A program made the translations under genes and the position numbers. The notes beneath the pieces are model-generated. The model worked only from the letters and a program-made list of their open reading frames with translations. It had not been told where the DNA came from and did not search any database. This document shows positions 46,601 through 57,972 of a DNA stretch of 64,000 bases, one piece after another (the first letter of the stretch is position 1; each line of letters opens with the position of its first letter). Source of the stretch: Sipunculus nudus. Its lineage: Eukaryota; Annelida; Sipuncula; Golfingiida; Sipunculidae. Location of the stretch: positions 6,386,001 through 6,450,000 of the forward strand of contig CM049310.1 of NCBI GenBank assembly GCA_026874595.1, written 5' to 3'.

Positions 46601-46945
46601 ATGCTCCATTTTCGCATGAACCAGTTGTCAGCCATCAGTGCAGCCTTCCCAGTGTGGTCCGGTTCAGCTCTTCTGCTACAGCAAGCTGCAACCTGAGCCA
46701 ACATTTCACTACAGCCAGATATTGGACGCTTTTTTTAAATGCAGATCACCTTGAGTTAATACTGAGGCCTGTGGCGCCACCAACTGGACTGATATGTTAT
46801 TAAATCCTTTATGGCCACCTGGCTCACTAATGGACTGTAACATGTAACAACTTATTGCACCTGGTGCATGTTGAATATCATTGATGTGTCTTTGAATGTT
46901 TTATATTGTTTTTGAATGTGCAATAAAAATTACACAATCCCTGAA
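46601..46945 (+). ncRNA. Possible 3' exon of a spliced LTR transcript
   Basis: GTATTTTCAG at 46,591-46,600 is a good acceptor, followed by GC-richer sequence and AATAAA at 46,922-46,927. Paired with the donor in the 5' LTR (41,590) it predicts a two-exon RNA with a 5-kb intron. Only a short frame starts at the acceptor (MLHFRMNQLSAISAAF..., 32 codons), so the RNA is probably non-coding. This is a prediction from signals only. Confidence 0.35.
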
Positions 46946-47222
46946 CTTTCAAAACAACTATCAGACTGCAAAATCCCTAATCACTGGAGGTACTGTGTGG
47001 GGAGAGAACACTCCCTACCCGCTGTTGTAGCATTGGATAAACCTACCTCCCCCCTCCCAACATGGGAGTTAGGGGTTGGGTAGCCGGCTAACAGCCTATA
47101 CACAGCCTGCCAGCCATGTTTTGGTCATATAAGAAACAAACAAAAACAAATTCTCCTTTCCAAAGGCTAGATATCATGACTGCTATCGCAAAATTTTCCA
47201 CTGTAGTGAAAAATTTTTCCTA

Positions 47223-47717
47223 TAGGGGGGAAGGATGTAACATTCTTGCCCTTTGACCTTGCCGGGAAGGGGCATCAACACTGATTGACAGTCGATATAG
47301 AGATGCCCCAGAGCCAATCACAGGCAGCTAAGGACTTTGCCCTCTGTCCCTCTGGGATAAAACCCCCTTGCCCTGGCGATTCTCGCTCTCTTGGATCATC
47401 GAGCAGTGGACCCCTATGCCTGCCCTCTGTGGCAGGCAGAGGGTATATGGCTTCTTTTTCACCTTAGGGTTGGTTTTATGACAATGTCGGCGACCCAGGT
47501 GAAGAGTCACCCACTTCCAAAGAGCAGTCCTTTTATCTAGTCTGGTGAGTATCTTTCTGTTTCATTTATAAGTCTAGATAATAATATGCAGTCCTGATAT
47601 TTTGAAGGTTTAGGCTTAAATTTTATTCCAATAAAAAAGTGTTATTTTATCTCTTTAAATTGTGTGAGTGCATGTTGCCCAAGCCCAATTTCCTACCAGA
47701 ATAAATAAGCAGCTACA
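47223..47717 (+). repeat. Polypurine tract and 3' LTR
   Basis: AGGGGGGAAGGA (47,224-47,235) directly precedes the 3' LTR (47,236-47,717, 482 bp). Beyond it the flank ATGTGTTGAATCCAGC matches the unit 1 sequence interrupted by the insertion. Confidence 0.88.
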
Positions 47718-48126
47718 ATGTGTTGAATCCAGCACCAGACAATTACATCGGCCATTATAGCTACCATTAGATTTAACCATAGATTTCAAATAACAACTAT
47801 TTCAAATTAGTTTATTATTCAGTTTACTATTTAAATCTTGGTTAGGTCTGATAATTTGAGTAATCTAAGCAAATATGAATATTTATAATATATTGTGTTT
47901 TGTGTCATAATGTAAAGACCGCCATGTTAGTTACTTTAATTCCAGTTTTGGGATTCTAAAGGATATATGTACATAATAACTACATATACCATGCCAGTTA
48001 AACCATCAGACGGTTTTACTTTTGAGCGCAACACGCACAAAACTATGTAGATCTAGAAGTAAATATGTCTGCCAAAGTTTGTTCCTCCATATACTTATCT
48101 GTATAACTATAATGTATACACTAACT

Positions 48127-48144
48127 TTCACTCTCTCACTCTCT

Positions 48145-48220
<76 letters not shown>
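48127..48220. repeat. (TC)n(TA)n microsatellite
   Basis: The matching place in unit 1 holds a TA run and then the LINE. Confidence 0.9.
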
Positions 48221-48270
48221 TTTAGCTTTGACGTTCACACAAGTGAAACACACTGATGGGATAAATCAAC

Positions 48271-48314
48271 GAGCATGCGCGGATAACTCAATCACGTGAC
48301 AAAATGTATATAAG
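48271..48314 (+). promoter_or_regulatory. Ly6 promoter, copy 2
   Basis: GAGCATGCGC (48,271-48,280), TCACGTGA (48,292-48,299) and TATATAAG (48,307-48,314) repeat the arrangement in copy 1, with the E-box-to-TATA gap shortened by 8 bases. Confidence 0.55.
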
Positions 48315-48535
48315 AGAGTGCCGTTCCTGTTCTGATTATAACGCCCGCTGGTTCATGAGGGAACAAAAAAGAAAATGAAGCACTCAGTCGTTCTTGCATT
48401 CTTCATTTGTTTGATTGTAACTGCAGGTGAGTCATTATTAAATGATAATTTTGTCTATGCCTTTCATAGCCTTCAACTTCATATATTAAATTTGTAATAT
48501 GTGGTATAAAACAAAACAAAATTAAAACGCACTTA

Positions 48536-48746
48536 GGCAATAAAAAAATATCAGTTATGGTTCTAAGGCACCGCCCGCGTCAATTTTAAAACCCCGCATC
48601 AAACATTTTATTTTGATTTTCAATTGAAACTTACCAATTTTGAGGTCCAGCCGCTCATTTTTATCGAAATATACCAAAAAAAAAAATAAAAAAAAACCGG
48701 CCGATTTCTGTAAAAAGTGCCTGAGGACCAAACCCTTTTTTAGGCC
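48536..48746. mobile_element. MITE in intron 1 of Ly6 copy 2
   Basis: A 211-bp relative of the 28,527-28,877 MITE: GGCA, A-rich, TATGGTTCTAAGGCACCGCC at the left, and GTGCCTGAGGACCAAACC...GGCC at the right, with CCCCGCATCAAACATTTTAT inside. Intron 1 of copy 1 lacks it. The ends are more degraded than in the other copy. Confidence 0.7.
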
Positions 48747-49597
48747 TGAATACTTATTATTAGAATAGTAAAATTATCTGTGCGTTATTAAAATATATAT
48801 AAAATCAACTGTAACAGTGAAGATCACTAGTTTTATGTTTTACAGTTTTTTTTTGTATGTCAAATTATTACATAACTGTGTTTTATATATATATAGGGAC
48901 GAATGGAATTATGACCAAAATGGAATTGCAAAACTTTTATACAATAAAGGAAATATTCGAATTATCATGCTAGTACAAGAGTCTTGCTGTGATACGGTAC
49001 ACACTAAGTTACCCCTCAATTGCTAGTCAATTGTGCCTAACAAACACCTATTATAAAAAAATCTTATTTTCCTATTTCCTAGTTTATTCTATGTTTATTT
49101 TAGTTCAAATATTTTAATCGTAGATCCTATTTACGTCTTTGGCTGTAATGACAAGAGTTTCATACACCACGTTATAAAGTTTATCAATATTGGGTCGAAC
49201 ATTAATTTAATAGATATAGTATAATCACGTGAAAGAAAAAAAAATTTCGCGCAAACAGAGTGAGACATGCAATTAACATAGAAGACCATCAGCTGAACCA
49301 AGAAGACATATCTAAATCTCAAGTATTTATTAAAATGACAATAATTAATACATATATGTATTTTTATAAAAAAAGATCTACTGCTTTCTTTAAAGTGTAC
49401 ATAATTCATACGTCCTACACATTTTTTGCACTTGAAGAGGCGCGGAGGAAATACCAGCGAAATACGAGAGTTGTTCAACGTGAACGTGTGGCCAAAACGG
49501 CCACAAAGAAAGTGATCAGCACGGCGGTGAGGAAACTGGCCCGGGTCCGGCTTCGACCTAAACCCCATACAGAGAAAGGTACCTATTAAAAATAAAA

Positions 49598-49606
49598 TAA
49601 TAATAA

Positions 49607-49672
<66 letters not shown>

Positions 49673-49690
49673 TAATAATAATAATAATAA
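49598..49690. repeat. (AAT)n microsatellite in intron 2 of copy 2
   Basis: A nearly pure ATA/AAT run. Copy 1 has only a short A-rich tract here. Confidence 0.92.
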
Positions 49691-51454
49691 ATATGGCCGC
49701 ACTAAAGAAAATGATTGTTGGACCGATTCTGAAGCGACGGAGTATTTATTTTACATATTTTTAGTAAATTTACCATTCGAGAACAAATACATTAAGTTTT
49801 GCCAACTCCGTGAAAAACAGTGCATAAAAGTCCACATACGGCAAGCATAGTGTTTATATTTAGTTTTATTTATTCCTGTGAATGGAGCATGCAGTTTGCA
49901 AAATTTATACATAGAACTTGGTGCAAAAATTAAACGTGAACCACAGGAGCTGCTATTCCATAGAACAATTATTTGATGTGTGTGGCCTTATTAGTTTTCT
50001 TTGACATTTGTTTTGTATTAGTTGCGTAGTTATTATGTACTCTCTTATCTAATTTGTGGAGTAAAATACATTCGCGGATATTTTTATAATCTTATAGTAT
50101 TTTCGTTAGTTTGACCTATGGGGCTCTGGTGAAATATTTCTGGGTCTGGTCGTATATCATTCTTTTGATAATACTTTACCCTTAAAATAGGGGAAATGAA
50201 TAGTAAAACATTTACACGGGGAAACAAAAGGAACATTATTCCCTATTTCACTGTTAAATGTAATCGTAACATACAGGCAGAAAGACATTGGTAAAATGTC
50301 ATTCCCTATACACGTTACATTTGAGCTAGAATTCCATCCACTTCACCACTGCTTTCTAGTGCAATGTTTCCAGGTATCACCACCTGGGAAACTGGCACAG
50401 CCAAAGGTTAATCCGCTGAACTGTTACTCGTGTAAATCGGACTTCGTGGAGAACTGTGGAGACCCTTTCAACCCCGAGGGCATTCCAATACAGCAGTGCT
50501 ATGGGCAGTGTGGCGTAAGTAATAACGGACATTTTTGGCGATACTTAAAAAAGACGGTAATCCTATTCAGTAAAACCTCTAGTTCTTCGCAGCGACGCCT
50601 AGCGCCTACGAAATAATTTTTTGTTGTTGTTTACACAAAATTGTTAAATAACCATTATAAGACTTGCAAAAATATTTTTGAAATAATAATAATTAACTGA
50701 GAAGCCTTTTGACCAAGGTAAAGGTAGGAATAATGTGCTTACTTTTTTTCAATCATTATAATGAAATAAAAGAACGTTTATTATTTTATTATTTTATTAT
50801 TATTTCAGAAAGCTACAGGTACCTTCAATGGGACAAATCAGGTCATAAGGATCTGCGCGTCTTATTGTAAGAAGGGCTTTGTTAGGGGTCAGCCGGTTGA
50901 GGTATCGTGCTGCGATTCTAATTAGTGTAACGGAGCGACCGCACCCTTGGCCAGAGCGGCTGGAGTGGTCGTCATCATCGGGTGCCTTGTGAACTGGTTC
51001 CGCTGAAGATTTCAGGGAATTTCTACTGGGGACATGAGTTTTTGTAATGATTTCCCCCAAATTATATGAGTTTCTTACCTTTTTTTCCATGACGAATATC
51101 TGGAAATGACGCTCTTTTTTTCATTTGTGTTCGCAAATAAACTCAGTCGCATATAATAAATATTAGTTCGTGTTCATTATTATAACCAGTTTGTTTGGAG
51201 GATCTAGAGCGATCAAAATCTTGTGTATCATACACAGACCCTTTCCTTCATCAAAACTTCTTATCGTAAGAAAGGTTGTATCCGTTGAATGTCCGTGATA
51301 CGGTCTTTTAAAAGTCGCCTGGGTCACCGTTCGATACCATACTGTGACGGACGACGCCAGCAATAACCCCTGTAGTTCCATCGAGCTGACACAATTTTGC
51401 TTTGAGGCGCTGTCGGGGATTAGGTGGCACATAACGTTACTGATCCAAAGTCTA

Positions 51455-54400
51455 CAACTCACTTACTACTAGGCTACGTCCATCTCACTTCAACTCACTA
51501 ACTACTAGGCTAGGTCCATTTCACTTCAGCTTACTCACTACTAGGCTACGTCCATTTCACTTCAGCTTACTCACTACTAGGCTACGTCCATCTCACTTCA
51601 GTTGACTAACTAACAGACAATGCCCATTCCCTTTCAGCTTACTAACTACTTGGCTACGCCCATCTCAATTCAGTTGACTAACTAATGGACTATGCCCATC
51701 CCCTTTCAGCTTACTAACTACTTGGCTACGCCCATCTCAATTCAGCTTACTAACTTCTAGACTACGTCCATCTCACTTCAGCTTACTAACTACTAGGCTA
51801 CGCCTATCTCACTCATGCTTACCAACTACTAGGCTACGTCCATCTCACCTCAGCTTACTAACTACTAGGCTACGTCCATCTGACTTCAGCTCACTAACTA
51901 CCAAGCTACGTCCATCTCCCTTCAGCTTACTAACTACTAGGCTACGCCTATCTCACCTCAGCTTACCAACTACTAGGCTACGTCCATCTCACCTCAGCTT
52001 ACTAAGTACTAGGCTACGTCCATCTCACTTCAGCTCACTAACTACCAGGCTACGTCCATCTCACTTCAGCATACTAACTACTCGGCTACGTCCATCTCAC
52101 CTCAGCTTAATAACTACTAGGCCACGTCCATCTCACCTAAGCTTACTAACTACTAGGCTACGTCCATCTCAATTCAGCTTACTAACTACTAGGCTACGTC
52201 CATCTCACTTCAGCTTACCAACTACTAGGCTACGTCTATCTCACCTCAGCATACTAACTACTCGGCTACGTCCATCTCACCTCAGCTTAATAACTACTAG
52301 GCCACGTCCATCTAACCTAAGCTTACTCACTACTTGGCTACGTCCATCTCACCTCAGCTTACTAACTACTAGGCTACGTCCATCTCAATTCAGCTTACTA
52401 ACTACTAGGCTACGCCTATCTCACCTCAGCTTACCAACTACTAGGCTACGTCCATCTCACCTCAGCTTACTAAGTACTAGGCTACGTCCATCTCACTTCA
52501 GCTCACTAACTACTAGGCCACGTCCATCTCACCTCAGCATACTAACTACTTTGCTACGTCCATCTCACGCCAGCTTACTAACTACCAGGCTACGTCCATC
52601 TCACTTCAGCTTACCAACTACTAGGCTACGTCCATCTCACTTCAGCTAACCAACGACTAGGCCACGTCCATCTCACTTCAGCTTACTAACTACTAGGCTA
52701 CGTCCATCTCACTTCAGCTTACTAACTACTAGGCTACTTCCAACTCACTTCAGCTTACTAACTACCAGGCTACGTCCATCTCACTTCAGCTTACCAACTA
52801 CTAGGCTACGTCCATCTCACCTCAGCTTACTAACTACTTGGCCACGTCCATCTCACTTCAGCTTACTAACTACTAGGCTACGTCCATCTCACTTCAGCTA
52901 ACCAACTACTAGGCTACGTCCATCTCACTTCAGCTTACTAACTGCTAGGCTACGTCCATCTCACTTCAGCTTACTAACTACTAGGCTACTTCCAACTCAC
53001 TTCAGCTTACTAACTACCAGGCTAAGTCCATCTCACGTCAGCTTTCTAACTACCAGGCTACGTCCATCTCACCTCAGCATACTAACTACCAGGCTACGTC
53101 CATCTCACTTCAGCTTACTAACTACTAGGCTACGTCCATCTCACTTCAGCTTACTAACTACTAGGCTACGTCCATCTCACTTCAGCTCACTAACTACTTG
53201 GCTACGTCCATCTCACTTCAGCTTACTAACTACTAGGCTACGTCCATCTCACTTCAGCTTACTAACTACTAGGCTACGTCCATCTCACTTCAGCTCACTA
53301 ACTACTTGGCTACGTCCATCTCACTTCAGCTTACTTACTACCAGGCTACGTCCATCTCACTTCAGCTCACTAACTACTTGGCTACGTCCATCTCACTTCA
53401 GCTTACTTACTACCAGGCTACGTCCATCTCACGTCAGCTTACTAACTACTAGGCTACGTCCATCTCACGTCAGCTTACTTACTACCAGGCTACGTCAATC
53501 TCACTTCAGCTTACTAACTACTAGGCTACGTCCATCTCACTTCAGCTAACCAACTACTAGGCTACGTCCATCTCACTTCAGCTTACTAACTACTAGGCCA
53601 CGTCAATCTCACTTCAGTTTACTAACTACTAGGCTACGTCCATCTCACTTCAGCTTACTAACTACTAGGCTAAGTCCATCTCACTTCAGTTTACCAACTA
53701 CTAGGCTAAGTCAATCTCACTTCAGCTTACTTACTTCCAGGCTACGTCAATCTCACTTCAGCTTACTAACTACTAGGCTACGTCCATCTCACTTCAGCTA
53801 ACCAACTACTAGGCTTCGTCCATCTCACTTTAGCTTACTAACTACTAGGCCACGTCAATCTCACTTCAGCTTACTAACTACTAGGCTAAGTCCATCTCAC
53901 GTCAGCTTTCTAACTACCAGGCTACGTCCATATCACTTCAGCTTACTAACTACTAGGCCACGTCAATCTCACTTCAGTTTACTAACTACTAGGCTACGTC
54001 AATCTCACTTCATCTTACTAACTACTAGGCTACGTCCATCTCACGTCAGCTTACTAACTACCAGGCTAAGTCCATCTCACTTAAGCTCACTAACTACCAG
54101 GCTACGTCCATCTCTTGTCAGCTTACTAACTACCAGGCTACGTCAATCTCACTTCAGTTTACTAACTACTAGGCTACGTCAATCTCACTTCAGCTTTCTT
54201 ACTACCAGGCTACGTCAATCTCACTTCAGCTTACTAACTACTAGGCTACGTCCATCTCACTTCAGCTAACCAACTACTAGGCTACGTCCATCTCACTTCA
54301 GCTTACTAACGACTAAGCCACGTCAATCTCACTTCAGCTTACTAACTACTAGGCCAAGTCCATCTCACGTCAGCTTTCTAACTACCAGGCTACGTCCATC

Positions 54401-56174
54401 TCACTTCAGCTAACCAACTACTAGGCTACGTCCATCTCACTTCAGCTTACTAACTACTAGGCCACGTCAATCTCACTTCATCTTACTAACTACTAGGCTA
54501 CGTCCATCTCACTTCAGCTTACTTACTACCAGGCTACGTCCATCTCACTTCAGTTTACTAACTACTAGGCTACGTCCATCTCACGTCAGCTTACTTACTA
54601 CCAGGCTACGTCAATCTCACTTCAGCTTACTAACTACTAGGCTACGTCCATCTCACTTCAGCTAACCAACTACTAGGCTACGTCCATCTCACTTCAGCTT
54701 ACTAACTACTAGGCCACGTCAATCACACTTCAGTTTACTAACTACTAGGCTACGTCAATCTCACTTCAGCTTACTAACTACCAGGCTACGTCCATCTCAC
54801 GCCAGCTTTCTAACTACCAGGCTAAGTCCATCTCACGTCAGCTTTCTAACTACCAGGCTACGTCCATCTCACTTCAGCTAACCAACTACTAGGCTACGTC
54901 CATCTCACTTCAGCTTACTTACTACTAGGCCACGTCAATCTCACTTCATCTTACTAACTACTAGGCTACGTCCATCTCACTTCAGCTTACCTACTACCAG
55001 GCTACATCCATCTCACGTCAGCTTACTCACTACTAGGCTACGTCCATCTCACGTCAGCTTACTTACTACCAGGCTACGTCAATCTCACTTCAGCTTACTA
55101 ACTACTAGGCTACGTCCATCTCACTTCAGCTAACCAACTACTAGGCTACGTCCATCTCACTTCAGCTTACTAACTACTAGGCCACGTCAATCTCATTTCA
55201 GTTTACTAACTACTAGGCTACGTCCATCTCACTTCAGCTTACTAACTACTAGGCTACGTCCATCTCACGTCAGCTTACTAACTACCAGGCTAAGTCCATC
55301 TCACTTCAGCTCACTAACTACAAGGCTACGTCCATCTCACGTCAGCTTACTAACTACCAGGCTACGTCAATCTCACTTCAGCTTACTAACTACTAGGCTA
55401 CGTCCATCTCACTTCAGCTAACCAACTTCTAGGCTACGTCCATCTCACTTCAGCTTACTAACTACTAGGCCACGTCAATCTCACTTCATCTTACTAACTA
55501 CTAGGCTACGTCCATCTCACTTCAGCTTACTTACTACCAGGCTACGTCCATCTCACGTCAGCTTACTAACTACTAGGCTACGTCCATCTCACGTCAGCTT
55601 ACTTACTACCAGGCTACGTCAATCTCACTTCAGCTTACTAACTACTAGGCTACGTCCATCTCACTTCAGCTAACCAACTACTAGGCTACGTCCATCTCAC
55701 TTCAGCTTACTAACTACTAGGCCACGTCAATCTCACTTCAGTTTACTAACTACTAGGCTACGTCCATCTCACTTCAGCTTACTAACTACTAGGCTACGTC
55801 CATCTCACTTCAGCTTACTAACTACTTGGCTACGTCCATCTCACGTCAGCTTACTAACTACCAGGCTAAGTCCATCTCACTTCAGCTCACTAACTACTAG
55901 GCTACGTCCATCTCACGTCAGCTCACTAACTACCAGGCTACGTCGATCTCACTACAGCTTACTAACTACTAGGCTACGTCCATCTCACTTCAGCTAACCA
56001 ACTACTGGGCTACGTCCATCTCACTTCAGCTTACTAACTACTAGGCTACGTCCATCTCACGTCAGCTTACTAACTACCAGGCTAAGTCCATCTCACTTCA
56101 GTTTACTAACTACTAGGCTACGTCCATCTCACTTCAGCTCACTAACTACCAGGCTAAGTCCATCTCACGTCAGC
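51455..56174. repeat. 36-bp satellite, about 131 copies
   Basis: The unit CTTACTAACTACTAGGCTAC GTCCATCTCACTTCAG stays in 36-base register over 4.7 kb with almost no indels. Variation is confined to a few positions (TAG/CAG, GCTAC/GCCAC, TCCATC/TCAATC, CTTACT/CTAACC/CTCACT, CTTCAG/CGTCAG). One plus-strand frame is mostly open (12-residue repeat LLTTRLRPSHFS), but it lacks a start and is broken by TAA in the CTAACC variants, so it is not coding. The variants form a higher-order pattern in the right half. Confidence 0.97.
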
Positions 56175-56572
56175 CCTACTCATAAATTCCATGACGCCAT
56201 TAAAAATATCTCTACCGATTCGCAGCTCCCATTTTTGTGGATTTTTGTTGTTGTTGCAAATTAAGACCAGTTACCTGGTAATGTTACTAATTTGTGCCAT
56301 GGCACATAATTCCCTAATAGAATAATTCTAAATTAAGTGTGGGGAAAATTTGCAAAGTTTTGTGTTGATCATAAACACCATTTCAAGAACTTAAGCAAAC
56401 TTTTGCATTTTCTGTCGAAATTCAACGTATTGTGATTCGACCGGTTTAAAGATCCGCTCACTCGCACCATTTATTTTCTTTTTTTTTTTTTTTTGTTGTT
56501 CCAAGTGTCCGTAGAACAAAAATTTTGTGTGTGGCCTAATAATGGAAGAACCTGCACGAACAAAATACTGCC

Positions 56573-56655
56573 TTTCGTTCCCGAGGGTTTCAAATTTGAT
56601 ATTCGCAAAAGGAGAATTATCGCGAAAATAAAAAAATTGTGAATAAGAGGTCCCA
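56573..56655. repeat. Short dispersed repeat, related to 60,218-60,290
   Basis: GAGGGTTTCAAA, CGCAAAAGG, ATCGCGAAAA and GTGAATAAG occur in the same order here and at 60,218-60,290 (GAGGGTTTCAAA, CGCAAAAGGG, ATCGCGAAAA, GTAAATAAG). Confidence 0.5.
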
Positions 56656-56974
56656 TCATGGCAGGCACATTGAAAGGTAAACGATTGATATACAATAAAA
56701 GATCTGTCTTGTCCAAAGATTGCTATTATGAATGACGTCAGATCCTTCAAATTATCTGTCATTAATGAACAATTAATTCAACTCGTTCCATGTTCCCTTG
56801 TGTCTCCGTCCAATTAGTAAGAATGTACGCTTTGTAAACGTTTTTAATATGATGAGATAGCGAAAATGGAACCCTCGTGAAACGCTGAAAATAGATAAAC
56901 GTGAAATTTCAACCCCGCTAATATTAAGCCAACCACAGTTTCAAACATGACAGTAACAGACTGCATATATATTG

Positions 56975-57335
56975 AAAGAGAGAGAGAGAGAGAGAGAGAG
57001 AGTGAGAGAAAGAGAGAGAGAGAGTGAGAGAGAGAAAGTTATAGTGTATAGTTATATAATCAAAAAGAGAGGAATCAAGCTGCTTCAGACATATTTATTT
57101 CTAGATCTACGTAGTTTCGTGCAACGTGTTGCGCTCAAAAGGTAAAACCGTCTGATGGTTAAATTGGCATGGTATATGTACATACATCTTATAGAATAAA
57201 AAAAACTGGAATTGAAGTAACAAACATGGCGGTTTTTTACATTATGACGAAAAAATACAATATAAATATTCATATTTGCTAAGATTACTCAAATTATCAG
57301 ACCTAACCAAGTTTTACTTCAGTCAGATTACTTCA
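56975..57335 (-). repeat. Inverted third copy of the Ly6 upstream block
   Basis: The minus strand matches 47,815-48,150 and 29,840-30,080: GGTCTGATAATTTGAGTAATC, CCGCCATGTT, GTACATAC, CCATCAGACGGTTTTACC, GTAGATCTAGAAATAAATATGTCTG, TATACACTA and then (CT)n. It lies head to head against the end of unit 2 and stops before any promoter or exon. Confidence 0.85.
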
Positions 57336-57702
57336 GTAACAAATTTTATGTAACAAATTATCAAAGTTTGACAGTTGAGACAAGTAGACCCAGTCGTCCC
57401 AGTGTATCTCAAAAGGAGAAATTCGTAACGAGTAGAAACGACCTCTGGCGTGAGGGTGCCGCCATCTAGAAAAATATGATCACCAATTTGTCTTCTGTGG
57501 GCTGCATGCGAGCACGATAAACGCAAACCGGTTAGGGCTTGACTCCATGTATTTTCCCTTGGCTTTCTCTTGGTATATCGTTTACATTATACCACCAAGA
57601 GGAAGGGGTAGATCGAAAGTGATCACTCCTTTATATCTACCCCTATTTATTTTTCTGCTTTACCTGGATATTTTGGTATGCAAGGTAGAACAGGATTTCA
57701 CA

Positions 57703-57972
57703 CTCTAAGAAAAAAGGGTTCGAACTAGAACTCAGAAGGGTTCTTCAGAGTTGACTGAGTGGGGAACCTTTTAAGGTTCAAGTTTGAACCTTCAAGTGGG
57801 GTTCTTTATGGAACCTTCCGAAGGTTCTTTTATGGAACCTATAAGGTTCCTAGAATATCTCTTCAGAGGTTCTCAGGAGAACCCTCCTGGGTTCTTCACG
57901 ATGGACTGAGTGGGGAACCTTAAAAGGTTCTTGGTGGAACCCATGTGTAGGGTTCTCTTTAGAACTTTCAAT
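57703..57972. mobile_element. Non-autonomous element rich in GGTTC/GAACC
   Basis: It starts CACTCTAAGAAAAAAGGGTT. About twenty GGTTC or GAACC words follow in 260 bases, often as AAGGTTC paired with GAACCTT, with the segment GACTGAGTGGGGAACCTT occurring twice (near 57,757 and 57,905). Similar self-complementary MITEs with CACTCT-type ends occur in many aquatic animals. The superfamily could not be fixed from the ends seen. Confidence 0.5.

Larger units (their letters stand above)
41281..47717 (+). mobile_element. Complete non-autonomous LTR retrotransposon (LARD-like)
   Basis: Two 482-bp direct repeats (41,281-41,762 and 47,236-47,717) begin TGTAAC and end CTACA, and differ at only two visible sites. 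The element is flanked by a 4-bp ATGT duplication. A primer-binding-like TGGCGAGCGATGC follows the 5' LTR and a purine tract precedes the 3' LTR. The 5.5-kb interior has no gag, protease, RT, RNase H or integrase. The longest frame is a 132-codon minus-strand one (44,432-44,830) with no motif. The matching site in unit 1 (near 29,673) is empty. Size and structure fit a large retrotransposon derivative moved by another element's proteins. Confidence 0.85.
48375..51006 (+). pseudogene. Ly6/uPAR gene, copy 2, inactivated
   Basis: The exons match copy 1: 48,375-48,426 (signal peptide MKHSVVLAFFICLIVTA), 49,438-49,578 (cationic helix with two extra residues, ER), about 50,408-50,514 (LNCYSCKSDF...CYGQCG) and 50,809-51,006. 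Two lesions are seen. A TAG at 50,923-50,925 replaces the Tyr codon inside the closing CCDSxxCN motif, removing the last LU cysteine and the C-terminal tail. Upstream of exon 3 the sequence equivalent to the copy 1 acceptor is missing, and the nearest acceptor (TTTCCAG, near 50,373) enters in the wrong phase and meets a TAA. Exons 1 and 2 are intact and the promoter is kept, so RNA could still be made. AATAAA lies at 51,136-51,141. Confidence 0.75.
51272..56712. mobile_element. 5.4-kb insertion carrying a 36-bp satellite
   Basis: Unit 1 reads straight from CTTCATCCAAACTT to CCAAATAATGC...GATGTCAGATC (36,020-36,070). In unit 2 these points are separated by about 5.4 kb: about 180 bp of unique left flank, the satellite, and about 540 bp of right flank. 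No clear terminal repeat or target duplication was found, so the class is unknown. Carriage of a tandem array between unique ends recalls Helitron-like or pearl elements of bivalves, but that is only an analogy. Confidence 0.5.
40480..56975 (+). repeat. Segmental duplication, unit 2
   Basis: This is the second copy of unit 1 in the same orientation, expanded by insertions. Matching blocks are 40,480-41,280, 47,718-51,270 and 56,713-56,975. Between them sit the 6.4-kb LTR element and the 5.4-kb satellite insertion, neither of which is in unit 1. A poly(G) tract at about 40,682-40,701 matches a shorter one in unit 1 (29,502-29,511). Confidence 0.88.

Noticed and set aside
51455-56174. CRISPR-like array
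   Set aside because: The 36-bp repeats are contiguous with no spacers, and the setting is eukaryotic. It is a satellite.
51455-56174. Repeat protein with a 12-residue unit
   Set aside because: The one mostly open frame has no start codon and is broken repeatedly by TAA in the CTAACC variants.
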